Source: Paraburkholderia graminis C4D1M
GTDB lineage: Bacteria > Pseudomonadota > Gammaproteobacteria > Burkholderiales > Burkholderiaceae
Assembly: GCF_000172415.1 (NCBI RefSeq)
Contig: NZ_ABLD01000004.1
Coordinates: forward strand, 372,001 to 436,000
Reading direction: 5' to 3'
DNA: 64,000 bases
Shown: piece by piece, positions 28,785-36,440 of the stretch
Layout: each line of letters opens with the position of its first letter
How positions within the stretch are numbered: the first letter of the stretch is position 1
Position numbers and translations under genes: made by a program
The notes under the pieces: model-generated
Database searches by the model: none
Told to the model about the DNA's origin: nothing
Seen by the model: the letters and a program-made list of their open reading frames with translations, nothing else

Positions 28785-28799
28785 TCGCGTACTGATCGT
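28778..28799. repeat. 11-base tandem duplication at the rhodanese stop
   Basis: GTACTGATCGC is followed directly by GTACTGATCGT; the first copy contains the rhodanese stop codon. Confidence 0.8.
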
Positions 28800-28829
28800 G
28801 TAGAGGCGGTTCGTTTCCGCCAGCTCGAG

Positions 28830-28856
28830 CGTGAGCCCGCGAAACGCGGACTCACG
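28830..28856. terminator. Hairpin between convergent rhodanese and hydrolase genes
   Basis: CGTGAGCCCGCG and CGCGGACTCACG form a 12-position stem with one C-A mismatch around an AAA loop. It lies between two convergent genes, so it may end both transcripts, but there is no T-run. Confidence 0.45.
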
Positions 28857-28866
28857 TCAATCGCTA

Positions 28867-29703
28867 CTACGCCTGCACGAACGCCAGAAGATCCGCGTTC
28901 AACACATCCGCATTCACCGTCAACATGCCGTGCGGGAAGCCCGGATACGTTTTCAGCGTGCCGTTCTTCAGCAGCTTGATCGACTTCAGCGCCGCGTCCG
29001 CATACGGCACGATCTGATCGTCCTCACCGTGCAGCACGAGCGTGGGCACCGAGATCGCGCGCAGGTCCCCGCTCTGGTCCGTTTCCGAAAAAGCCTTGAT
29101 GCCCTCATAGTGGGCCTTCGCGCTGCCCATCATCCCCTGACGCCACCAGTTCTGAATCACGCCTTGATGGACTGTCGCGCCCGCACGGTTGAAGCCGTAG
29201 AACGGGCCCGCCGGAACATCGACAAAGAATTGCGCGCGATTGGCTGCAAGCGCCGCGCGAAAGCCGTCGAAAACCTCGAGCGGCAAGCCTTCGGGATTCG
29301 CCTCGGTCTTGAGCATGAGCGGCGGCACGGCGCTCACCAGCACCGCCTTCGCCACGCGGCCGGAAGGCTCGCCATGCTTCGCCACGTAACGCGCCACCTC
29401 GCCGCCGCCCGTCGAATGGCCGATGTGCACCGCGTTGCGCAAGTCGAGCGCTTCGACCACCGCGAAAGCATCCGCGGCGTAGTGGTCCATGTCGTGTCCT
29501 TCCGACACTTGCGACGAGCGGCCGTGGCCGCGCCGGTCATGGGCGATCACGCGATAGCCCTTCTGGACGAAGAACAGCATCTGCGTATCCCAGTCGTCGG
29601 AAGACAATGGCCAGCCATGATGGAAGACGATCGGCTGCGCGTCTTTCGGGCCCCAGTCCTTGTAGAAAATTTCGACGTTGTCCTTCGTTGTCACATACGG
29701 CAT
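28867..29703 (-). CDS. Alpha/beta hydrolase (non-haem chloroperoxidase/arylesterase-like)
   Basis: A 278-residue alpha/beta hydrolase. The nucleophile elbow is GHSTGGGE (Ser97), the acid is probably in HGEDDQIVPYAD and the catalytic His in YPGFPHGML; the oxyanion HHGWPLSSDDW and HDRRGHGRSS motifs are typical of cofactor-free haloperoxidases and esterases. There is no signal peptide, so it is cytoplasmic. MPYVTTKDNVEIFY is the family start; the open frame runs 92 codons further but those residues look unrelated. It is divergent from the DUF2844 gene, and the true substrate is unknown. Confidence 0.9.
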   Translation of the reverse strand: MPYVTTKDNVEIFYKDWGPKDAQPIVFHHGWPLSSDDWDTQMLFFVQKGYRVIAHDRRGHGRSSQVSEGHDMDHYAADAFAVVEALDLRNAVHIGHSTGGGEVARYVAKHGEPSGRVAKAVLVSAVPPLMLKTEANPEGLPLEVFDGFRAALAANRAQFFVDVPAGPFYGFNRAGATVHQGVIQNWWRQGMMGSAKAHYEGIKAFSETDQSGDLRAISVPTLVLHGEDDQIVPYADAALKSIKLLKNGTLKTYPGFPHGMLTVNADVLNADLLAFVQA

Positions 29704-29945
29704 GGTCGTTTCTCCGGTTGAGATTTTTGGCGATAGCCGGCTACATGATCCGGCTGCCGTGTTACGAAAGCCACCACGGTGGCGGCGACTGCACAAGCAA
29801 CTGCAAACGCATCGAATGGAGAATACGGACGCGCTCCGCGTTATGGAAGAGATTTGCACCGCTTCGCCGCATTGATTGCGAAATTTCACAGGTTTTTCGG
29901 AATGCCACACAGGCACCATGCTCTGTTCATTCTGGGAGCCGTGTG

Positions 29946-30449
29946 ATGAGACTAATAAAGATCGCGATGCTGGCCGCAACGTTGTTGCCGCTGTCGTCGT
30001 TTGCGGCGCTTGGCGGCGCCCCCGTCGCGAACGCCTCCGCGCCGCTCGTGCTGCGCGCCGCGGCGTCGCAGTCGGTTTTGGATTCCGCTTCGGGGTCCCC
30101 TGCCGCGGGCAGCCAGCCGGCCAGCGCCGTCACCGCCACGGCGCCCTACACGATGCGCCAGTCCGTCGACGCGAACGGCGTCACGATCCGCGAATACCTG
30201 CTGCCGGCCAACGTCGTGTTCGCCGTCACCTGGCAAGGGCCGATCCGCCCGAACATGCGCGCGCTGCTCGGCAGCTACTTCACGAACTACGTTGCCGCCG
30301 GACAGACCGGCGTGCGCGGCTCCGGCCCGCTGATAGAAGGCAACGACGATTTCCGCATCGAGTCCGCAGGCCGCCTGGGGAACTTCTCCGGCATGGCCTG
30401 GCTGCCGCGTCTGTTGCCCGCGGGCGTGCGTCCCGGCGACCTCGAATAA
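29946..30449 (+). CDS. DUF2844 secreted protein, copy 1
   Basis: A 167-residue exported protein with a signal peptide (MRLIKIAMLAATLLPLSSFA) followed by ALGGAP, the usual DUF2844 mature start. The conserved core runs from YTMRQSVDANGVTIREYLLP through VFAVTWQGPIRPNM and LLGSYF to FRIESAGRLGNFSGMAWLP. Function is unknown. A GGGAG ribosome site precedes the ATG. The DUF3443 lipoprotein gene begins 28 bases after its stop, and the same pair is repeated directly downstream, so the two proteins are likely to act together in the periplasm. Confidence 0.87.
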   Translation: MRLIKIAMLAATLLPLSSFAALGGAPVANASAPLVLRAAASQSVLDSASGSPAAGSQPASAVTATAPYTMRQSVDANGVTIREYLLPANVVFAVTWQGPIRPNMRALLGSYFTNYVAAGQTGVRGSGPLIEGNDDFRIESAGRLGNFSGMAWLPRLLPAGVRPGDLE

Positions 30450-30477
30450 CCGCCGCTCGGCACGAAGAGAACAAGAC

Positions 30478-31785
30478 ATGAATACATTGAAGAAGACGCT
30501 TTCGCTCGCGGCCGCCATTGGCGTGTTCGCGCTTTCGGCATGTGGAGGCGGCGGCAGCAGTGGCGGCAGCAACAATCAGGGCAGCAATTCGGTTGGCTGG
30601 AATGCGACGCCGGACTGGACGCCGCACGGCTCAGGCACGGACTCGGGGAATTCATCGCTGCCCGCAACCGGCGACAACACGGCGACGATCACCGTCGACA
30701 AGTCGATGGGCAGCATCAACATGCCGAAGGTGTCCATCAAGATCTGCGTGCCGGGCACGCAGAGCACGCCGCAATGCGTGACCGTGGACAACATGCTGGT
30801 CGACACCGGCTCCACGGGCGTGCGCATCGCCGCGCGCGCGATTCCCACGCTGGCCCCGTTGCTGCTCACGCAGGTCGGCGCTGCGGACGACACGAGCGGC
30901 TCGGCGCCTATTGTCGAATGCATGCCGTTCGCGTCGGGCTACACGTGGGGCTCGGTCAAGCGCGCCGACATCACGATCGGCAGCAAGACGGCGAGCAATC
31001 TTCCCATTCAGGTGTATTCGGACAACGCCTATCCGGTGCCGGACGACTGCTCGAACTCCGGTGCCGACATTGGCGGCGCCGACTTCTCGAACATGAACGG
31101 CATTGTCGGTGTGGACAGTTTCACAAGCGATTCGGCGGACGCACTGACCACCGCGGTTCCCGGCCTTTACTACTATTGCCCGTCGCAGAACTCGTGCGTC
31201 AGCACGCGCATGCTGGCCGGCAAGCAGGTCAGGAATCCGATCGCATCATTCGCCACCGACAACAACGGCGCGATCATCCGTCTGCCCGCCGTGCCGGCCG
31301 GCGGCAAGACGAGCGTGACGGGGCAACTGGTGTTCGGCATCGGTACGCAGCAGAACAACCAGATGCCGTCCACCGCGACGATTCTTGCCGTCGACAAATA
31401 CGGCAGTTTCACCACGCAGTACAAAGGCCGGGCCTTCACCCACAGCCTGATAGACAGCGGCACGAATGCCTATGCCTTTCCGGACGACACCATTCCGACC
31501 GCGCTCGGCGACTGGTACACGCCCGCTGCGCCGCTCAGCGTGAGCGCAACAATGGAGTCGACCAACGGCTCCGGCAAGCCGCTCGATGTGCCGTTCTCGA
31601 TCGCCAATCCGGGCGGCCGAAGCTCAGCGGGTTACTACGCGCTGAGCGACGCCGGCACCAACTTCTCGCAGCACAAGAACAGCATGTTCTTGTGGGGACT
31701 GCCGTTTTTCTATGGGCGCGACGTTTATACGGCCATGGGTAACGCGAAGGTAGGCACTCAGACCGGACCGTTCATCGCGTTCTAA
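30478..31785 (+). CDS. DUF3443 lipoprotein, pepsin-like aspartic protease candidate, copy 1
   Basis: A 435-residue lipoprotein: the signal peptide ends in a lipobox (LSAC, Cys22), then a Gly/Ser-rich linker to about residue 65. The body shows pepsin-family landmarks in order: MLVDTGSTGV (Asp109), a flap-like [15 protein letters not shown] (155-168), NGIVGVDSF (207-215), GQLVFGIGT (282-290), SLIDSGTNAYAF (Asp326) and FLWGLPFFYGRDVYTA near the end. In pepsin these are the two catalytic DTG motifs, the flap, the GILGL segment and the ILGDVFLR strand. The family is annotated only as DUF3443; protease activity is my inference. It is paired with the upstream DUF2844 gene. Confidence 0.85.
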   Translation: MNTLKKTLSLAAAIGVFALSACGGGGSSGGSNNQGSNSVGWNATPDWTPHGSGTDSGNSSLPATGDNTATITVDKSMGSINMPKVSIKICVPGTQSTPQCVTVDNMLVDTGSTGVRIAARAIPTLAPLLLTQVGAADDTSGSAPIVECMPFASGYTWGSVKRADITIGSKTASNLPIQVYSDNAYPVPDDCSNSGADIGGADFSNMNGIVGVDSFTSDSADALTTAVPGLYYYCPSQNSCVSTRMLAGKQVRNPIASFATDNNGAIIRLPAVPAGGKTSVTGQLVFGIGTQQNNQMPSTATILAVDKYGSFTTQYKGRAFTHSLIDSGTNAYAFPDDTIPTALGDWYTPAAPLSVSATMESTNGSGKPLDVPFSIANPGGRSSAGYYALSDAGTNFSQHKNSMFLWGLPFFYGRDVYTAMGNAKVGTQTGPFIAF

Positions 31786-31933
31786 CCATTTCGCGCGGCA
31801 CTGAAGGCGCGGCGTTACCGCTGTTACCGCTGCGCCTTCTTGCGCCATTTCCCAGGACACATTCAGCTTTGTCGGCATATTCCGGTACGGCTGCGCTGGC
31901 AACATGCTCCGACCTGTTTTCTGGAGCATTGCG

Positions 31934-32389
31934 ATGAATCTTGTGAAGGCCGCGCTCGCCGCTGCGGTGATGTTACCGCTGGCTTCCTATGCGGCGTTGG
32001 GCGGCGCGCCGACGATCAGCGCAGCGTCGCAGTCACGGCTGCGGTCCGCCGCCGTTGCCGCGCCCACCGCTTTGGCTTCCGCCTCGTACACCGTGCGTGA
32101 AGCGCGCGACGCGGACGGCGTCACGATTCGCGAATACGTGCTGCCCAATAACGTCGTGTTTGCCGTCGCGTGGCAGGGGCCGGTGCGCCCCGACATGAAT
32201 GCGCTGCTAGGCAATTATTTTCATCGCGCGGCGTCGGCGGGTGCGGGTAAGCCTCGCGGCACCGGTCCGTTAATCGACCGTAGCGACGACTTCCAGATCG
32301 AGTCGGTCGGCCGGCCTGGCAATTTCTTCGGCAAAGCGATTTTGCCGCGGCTGCTGCCGGCGAATGTCCGTGCAGAAGATGTCCGGTAA
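31934..32389 (+). CDS. DUF2844 secreted protein, copy 2
   Basis: A 151-residue paralogue of the DUF2844 protein at 29946. It has a signal peptide ([20 protein letters not shown]), ALGGAP at the mature start, and the same core: [33 protein letters not shown] and [19 protein letters not shown]. It is shorter because the spacer after ALGGAP is reduced. GGAG lies ten bases before the ATG. A frame extending ten codons upstream was not used. It precedes the second DUF3443 gene by 31 bases, repeating the first module's order. Confidence 0.85.
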   Translation: MNLVKAALAAAVMLPLASYAALGGAPTISAASQSRLRSAAVAAPTALASASYTVREARDADGVTIREYVLPNNVVFAVAWQGPVRPDMNALLGNYFHRAASAGAGKPRGTGPLIDRSDDFQIESVGRPGNFFGKAILPRLLPANVRAEDVR

Positions 32390-32420
32390 CGGCCCGCGTC
32401 GATTTACGAAGAAGAAAATA

Positions 32421-34061
32421 ATGAAGACTTTCAGCAAGACAGTTTGCTTCGCTTTGCTCACGGCTAGCGTCGGGCTTTCCGGTTGCGGCGGCGGTGGCGG
32501 CGACGATGCATCGGGCGCGGCGGTGCAGAATAACGATAAAGCGGACGGTGTGAGTCCGACTTCGAGTCCGCGTCCTTCGCCGGCTCCGGCACCTGCACCG
32601 ACTCCGGCTCCGACGCCCGCTCCAGCTCCGACGCCTGTGCCGACTCCGACTCCGACACCTGTTCCGACGCCTACGCCCTCGCCAAGGCCGACACCGACAC
32701 CATCCCCGGCTCCGACACCGACGCCAACTCCGACTCCGACTCCGGCACCGGCACCGGCACCGGCACCGGCACCGGCACCGACACCAACGCCGACGCCAAC
32801 CCCGAAACCAACACCAACACCGACTCCGACACCGACTCCGACACCGACTCCGACACCAACTCCGACTCCGACTCCGACTCCGACTCCGACACCAACTCCG
32901 ACTCCGACTCCAACTCCGACACCGACACCAACGCCCACACCAACGCAAAACACAGCCCCCATCACAATAGAACGATGGACAGGCGGCTACGCGAACACGC
33001 CCTACGTCGCGGTCACGATCTGCATTCCGGGCGTGCAAGGCGCGAATCAATGCGCGACCATCGATCACATGTTGCTCGATACCGGCTCGGCGGGCGTGCG
33101 TGTGATGGCAAGCGCGCTCGGGCCGGCGCTGGCGGGCAGCTTGCCGGCGCAGACAGGCGCGACCGACGACCCCACGCACAACGCGTCCATCTCCCAGTGC
33201 GCGATCTTTGCGTCGGGTTACACGTGGGGCTCGGTCAAGCGCGCGGACGTGAGCATCGGCGGAAAACTGGCGGGCAGTCTGCCGGTGCAGATCGTCAGCG
33301 ACGGCGCGAATCCGACGCCGACCGATTGCGCGTCGCGCGGCGTCGTCGATATTGGTAGCGTCGCGCAGCTCGGCGCCAACGGCGTGGTCGGCATCGGCTC
33401 GGCGGTCCGCGACTTTCCGCTCGCCGCGCAATATGTGTTGCCGGCAACGTACTATTACTGTCCGTCGTCGGGTCCGTGCGCGAACACGCGCGTGCCGCTC
33501 GATACGCAGGTCATGAATCCGGTTGCGGACTTCACGACCGACAACAACGGCACGATCATCCGTCTTCCTTCGTTGCAGCCGGGCGGCCAGGCGAGCGCGA
33601 CGGGCGAGCTCGTGTTCGGCATCGGCACGCAGCAGAACAACGCGCTGCCGTCGACCGCGAACATCATCCCGCTCGACAGCAACGGCTTTTTCACGACGAC
33701 GTACAAAGGAAGCGCGTTCGGCAACGGCGTGATCGACAGCGGCTCGAACATCACCATCTTCGGCGACACGGCCATTCCGTTCGATGCATGGGGCCGCTAT
33801 ACGCCATCGACCACGTTGAGCCTGTCCGCCGTGCTCAAGCCGACGAGCGGCGCGCTCAAGTCCGCGACCGTGCCCTTCCAGGTCGCCAACACCGCGAGCC
33901 TCCTCGCCGGCACGTATGCCGCGTTCGACAACATCGCCGCGTACACGTCGGTCTCGGGCTATTTCATCTGGGGCTTGCCGTTCTTCTTCGGCCGCAGTGT
34001 TTATACGGCGCTTAGCGGCTCACAAGCCGGACCGCAGAGCGGGCCCTTCGTTGCGTTCTAA
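32421..34061 (+). CDS. DUF3443 lipoprotein with long Pro-Thr stalk, pepsin-like candidate, copy 2
   Basis: A 546-residue paralogue of the protein at 30478. A lipobox (LSGC, Cys22) and poly-Gly are followed by about 130 residues of almost pure Pro-Thr and Pro-Ala repeats (about 46-176), which should form a stiff stalk lifting the domain off the membrane. The catalytic-type motifs are [10 protein letters not shown] (Asp220) and [12 protein letters not shown] (Asp439), spaced 219 residues apart against 217 in copy 1. The flap-like [15 protein letters not shown], the NGVVGIGS segment and the C-terminal [16 protein letters not shown] are conserved. [10 protein letters not shown] was chosen as start because it begins the signal peptide. 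Confidence 0.84.
   Translation: MKTFSKTVCFALLTASVGLSGCGGGGGDDASGAAVQNNDKADGVSPTSSPRPSPAPAPAPTPAPTPAPAPTPVPTPTPTPVPTPTPSPRPTPTPSPAPTPTPTPTPTPAPAPAPAPAPAPTPTPTPTPKPTPTPTPTPTPTPTPTPTPTPTPTPTPTPTPTPTPTPTPTPTPTPTQNTAPITIERWTGGYANTPYVAVTICIPGVQGANQCATIDHMLLDTGSAGVRVMASALGPALAGSLPAQTGATDDPTHNASISQCAIFASGYTWGSVKRADVSIGGKLAGSLPVQIVSDGANPTPTDCASRGVVDIGSVAQLGANGVVGIGSAVRDFPLAAQYVLPATYYYCPSSGPCANTRVPLDTQVMNPVADFTTDNNGTIIRLPSLQPGGQASATGELVFGIGTQQNNALPSTANIIPLDSNGFFTTTYKGSAFGNGVIDSGSNITIFGDTAIPFDAWGRYTPSTTLSLSAVLKPTSGALKSATVPFQVANTASLLAGTYAAFDNIAAYTSVSGYFIWGLPFFFGRSVYTALSGSQAGPQSGPFVAF
32556..32948 (+). repeat. Hexanucleotide repeat encoding the Pro-Thr stalk
   Basis: About 390 bases built largely from CCGACN and CCGGCN hexamers, with the longest clean stretch from about 32800 to 32945. 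It encodes (Pro-Thr)n and (Pro-Ala)n. Because the unit is six bases, gain or loss of units keeps the frame and only changes stalk length. Confidence 0.95.
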
Positions 34062-34629
34062 GAAAGCCGACGCATAACGCGGGTAATACGCGAGGCTGGC
34101 AAAGGCAACAGCCGGCCTCGTGCAAGACCATTCACACGCGTTCATTAGCTCACATTGGACACGCCGGCGGCGGCCGCGAATATCGCCGCGATCTTGCGGT
34201 TTCGATCACCTCGGAAAAGCCGCCGAGGCCGACGAACCACGCGGCGATAGCCGCGCTCGCACCCGATCGAGCGCGTGCGCTGTCTTCGCCAAGCCGGCGG
34301 TGAAACGCGAGCGCTATCGAACAGTACGCTGCCCCTCTCACGCCGGCCGTGAGAGGCGAGCGCAATCTCAGCGGCGCGTTGCGTTCACCACAACCACCGC
34401 CATACGCGAGCGCCACCCCAAGCGCCGCATCCCCATGCACAACGCCGCTGCGCATGTGCACCGTCAAAGCCCGCTTGCCGATTCTCACGCCTCGTCGCGG
34501 CGCGTCCCGCACCCGAACGAGGCGCATCCCATCTGCATGCACCACATTCGTACGCCAGCACGCATAAGCCCGCTTGCTCCGGGCCGCGCCACAGCGCGCG
34601 ACGCTGCCATCCCGCGCGTTTCATCAACA
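34062..34629. other. Non-coding stretch upstream of the urt promoter
   Basis: About 570 bases between the DUF3443 gene and the urtA promoter. Short open frames on both strands have no ribosome sites or recognisable proteins. A weak stem (GAGGCTGGC with GCCGGCCTC, near 34101-34128) may end the DUF3443 transcript. GCACCACATTCGTAC at 34539-34553 resembles an NtrC site (GCAC-N7-GTGC with one mismatch), 77 bases upstream of the sigma-54 match. Confidence 0.5.
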
Positions 34630-34645
34630 TGGCATATGCCTTGCA
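34630..34645 (+). promoter_or_regulatory. Sigma-54 (-24/-12) promoter upstream of urtA
   Basis: TGGCATATGCCTTGCA matches the sigma-54 consensus TGGCAC-N5-TTGCA at all but one position with exact spacing. Transcription would start near 34656, leaving a leader of about 78 bases before urtA. Sigma-54 control fits a urea transporter that is needed under nitrogen limitation. Confidence 0.7.
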
Positions 34646-34733
34646 GTACAGGAGCGGCAAATCATGCAGGGCACGCCCCTGTGGCTGAGATCGACGCCCA
34701 TAAACATTCATCATCAATGGCAAGGGGATACAC

Positions 34734-36038
34734 ATGAAACGTCGCAGTCTGTTGAAGTTCGGCTCCATGTCCGGCGCGCTCGCGCTTGCAGGCCGCGTGC
34801 CGTTCGCGCACGCGCAGTCCTCAAGCGGCCCGATCAAGGTAGGCATCCTGCATTCGCTGTCGGGCACGATGGCGATCTCCGAGACATCGCTGAAAGACAC
34901 CGCGCTGATGACGATCGCGGACATCAACAAGAACGGTGGCGTGATGGGCCGTCAGCTTCAGCCGGTGGTCGTCGACCCGGCATCGAACTGGCCGCTCTTC
35001 GCAGAAAAAGCGCGTCAACTGATCACGCAGGAAAAATGCGCGGTGGTGTTCGGCTGCTGGACTTCCGTGTCGCGCAAGTCGGTGCTGCCGGTCTTCGAGG
35101 AACTCAACGGCCTGCTGTTCTACCCCGTGCAGTACGAAGGCGAAGAGATGTCGCGCAACGTGTTTTACACGGGCGCGGCGCCGAACCAGCAGGCGATTCC
35201 CGCAACCGAATATCTGATGAGCGCGGAAGGCGGCGGCGCGAAGCGCTTCTTCCTGCTCGGCACCGACTATGTGTATCCGCGCACGACGAACAAGATCCTG
35301 CGCGCGTTCCTGAAGTCGAAGGGCGTGCAGGACGCCGACATCCAGGAGGTCTACACGCCGTTCGGCCATAGCGACTACCAGACCATCGTCGCGAACATCA
35401 AGACCTTCTCGCAAGGCGGCAAGACGGCCGTGATCTCGACGGTGAACGGCGACTCGAATGTGCCCTTCTACAAGGAACTCGGCAACCAGGGGCTGAAGGC
35501 GTCGGACGTGCCGGTCGTCGCGTTCTCGGTCGGCGAGGAAGAACTGCGCGGCATCGACACGAAGCCGCTCGTCGGCAATCTCGCGGCATGGAACTACTTC
35601 ATGTCGGTGCGCAATCCGGCCAACGAGAAGTTCAAGAAGCAATGGGCCGCGTGGGTCAAGGAAAACAACCTGCCGGGCGGCACGAAGCGCGTGACGAACG
35701 ATCCGATGGAAGCGACTTTCGTCGGCATTCACATGTGGAAGCAGGCGGTCGAAAAGGCCAAGAGCACGGACGTCGACAAGGTACGCGTGGCGATGGTCGG
35801 CCAGCAGTTCGCGGCGCCGTCGGGCTTCACGCTCGAGATGGACGGCAACCACCATCTGCATAAGCCGGTGATGATCGGCGAAGTGCGCGCGGACGGTCAG
35901 TTCAATGTCGTATGGCGCACCAAGACCGCGGTTCGCGCGCAGCCGTGGAGTCCGTTTATCGCGGGCAATGCGGGCAAGCCGGATGTGGTGAGTTCGATTC
36001 CGGCGTTTCTGAAGCGCTCGCGGTCGCGGGTCGCCTGA
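34734..36038 (+). CDS. urtA: Urea ABC transporter substrate-binding protein
   Basis: UrtA binds urea in the periplasm and delivers it to UrtBC. The 434-residue protein has an N-terminal MKRRSLLKFGSMSGALALAG with twin Arg, compatible with Tat export, ending in AHAQ. The family segments GPIKVGILHSLSGTMAISE, LNGLLFYPVQYEGEE and VAAWN-like NLAAWNYFMSV are present, as is YTPFGHSDYQTIVANIK. AGGGGA precedes the ATG. It is first in the urtABCDE operon, downstream of a sigma-54 promoter match. Confidence 0.95.
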   Translation: MKRRSLLKFGSMSGALALAGRVPFAHAQSSSGPIKVGILHSLSGTMAISETSLKDTALMTIADINKNGGVMGRQLQPVVVDPASNWPLFAEKARQLITQEKCAVVFGCWTSVSRKSVLPVFEELNGLLFYPVQYEGEEMSRNVFYTGAAPNQQAIPATEYLMSAEGGGAKRFFLLGTDYVYPRTTNKILRAFLKSKGVQDADIQEVYTPFGHSDYQTIVANIKTFSQGGKTAVISTVNGDSNVPFYKELGNQGLKASDVPVVAFSVGEEELRGIDTKPLVGNLAAWNYFMSVRNPANEKFKKQWAAWVKENNLPGGTKRVTNDPMEATFVGIHMWKQAVEKAKSTDVDKVRVAMVGQQFAAPSGFTLEMDGNHHLHKPVMIGEVRADGQFNVVWRTKTAVRAQPWSPFIAGNAGKPDVVSSIPAFLKRSRSRVA

Positions 36039-36041
36039 TTG

Positions 36042-36440
36042 GGTGGTGCGGCGTGTCGCGGCGGCTTGTGTTGCCGTTGCGATGCGTTGGTTTTGTGGTT
36101 GCGGCGCGCGTGCGGGGAGTCGCTTTGCGGCGCATGGCTTCGGGTTGAATTGCGTGGCCGTGCGTTGCTCGAATCGCGTGGATCGCGTAGTGCGTGGGTT
36201 GTACTGCGTCGCCGTGTTGCGTGGTCGTACTCCGTGGTCGCGTCGTGTGTCGTACTGCGCTGTCGCACTGCTGGTCGTCCTGCGCCGTCGTACTGCACCG
36301 CCGCACTACGCCGCATCGCGCCGCCAGCACCTCGCCACAACAAGCGGCCGGCCACAAGCATCCGCAGCGCTCCCGCAACCCATCGCGCGAAACGCTGCCT
36401 TGCATCGCGCCGCGTCGCTAGTCATTCTTCAAAGGCCATC
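36042..36440. repeat. Strand-biased degenerate repeat region between urtA and urtB
   Basis: This 400-base spacer is unusual in composition. To about 36270 the plus strand is rich in G and T, with degenerate copies of a TCGTACTGCGyCGTCG-like unit (36200-36295); it then switches abruptly to C/A-rich sequence up to urtB. GCGTAGTGCG at 36185-36194 has its exact inverse at 36302-36311, so a long-range hairpin is possible. The frame of urtB is open through it but encodes a Cys/Arg-rich peptide unlike any UrtB, so I treat it as non-coding. Confidence 0.6.

Noticed and set aside
32270..32965. Minus-strand open frame coding for a Val-Gly repeat protein
   Set aside because: It is the reverse reading of the Pro-Thr repeat; the plus strand has the signal peptide, lipobox and conserved domain.
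34685..34690. CTGAGA in the urtA leader, suggesting a TPP riboswitch
   Set aside because: The other conserved parts of the thiamine motif are absent, and the downstream gene is a urea transporter.
34120..34737. Open frame of about 205 codons upstream of urtA
   Set aside because: It overlaps the sigma-54 promoter, lacks a ribosome site, and its Arg/His/Ser-rich product resembles an out-of-frame reading of GC-rich DNA.
36039..36440. In-frame N-terminal extension of urtB giving a 682-residue protein
   Set aside because: The extension is Cys/Arg-rich with no family similarity, while the ATG at 36441 begins a proper signal peptide.
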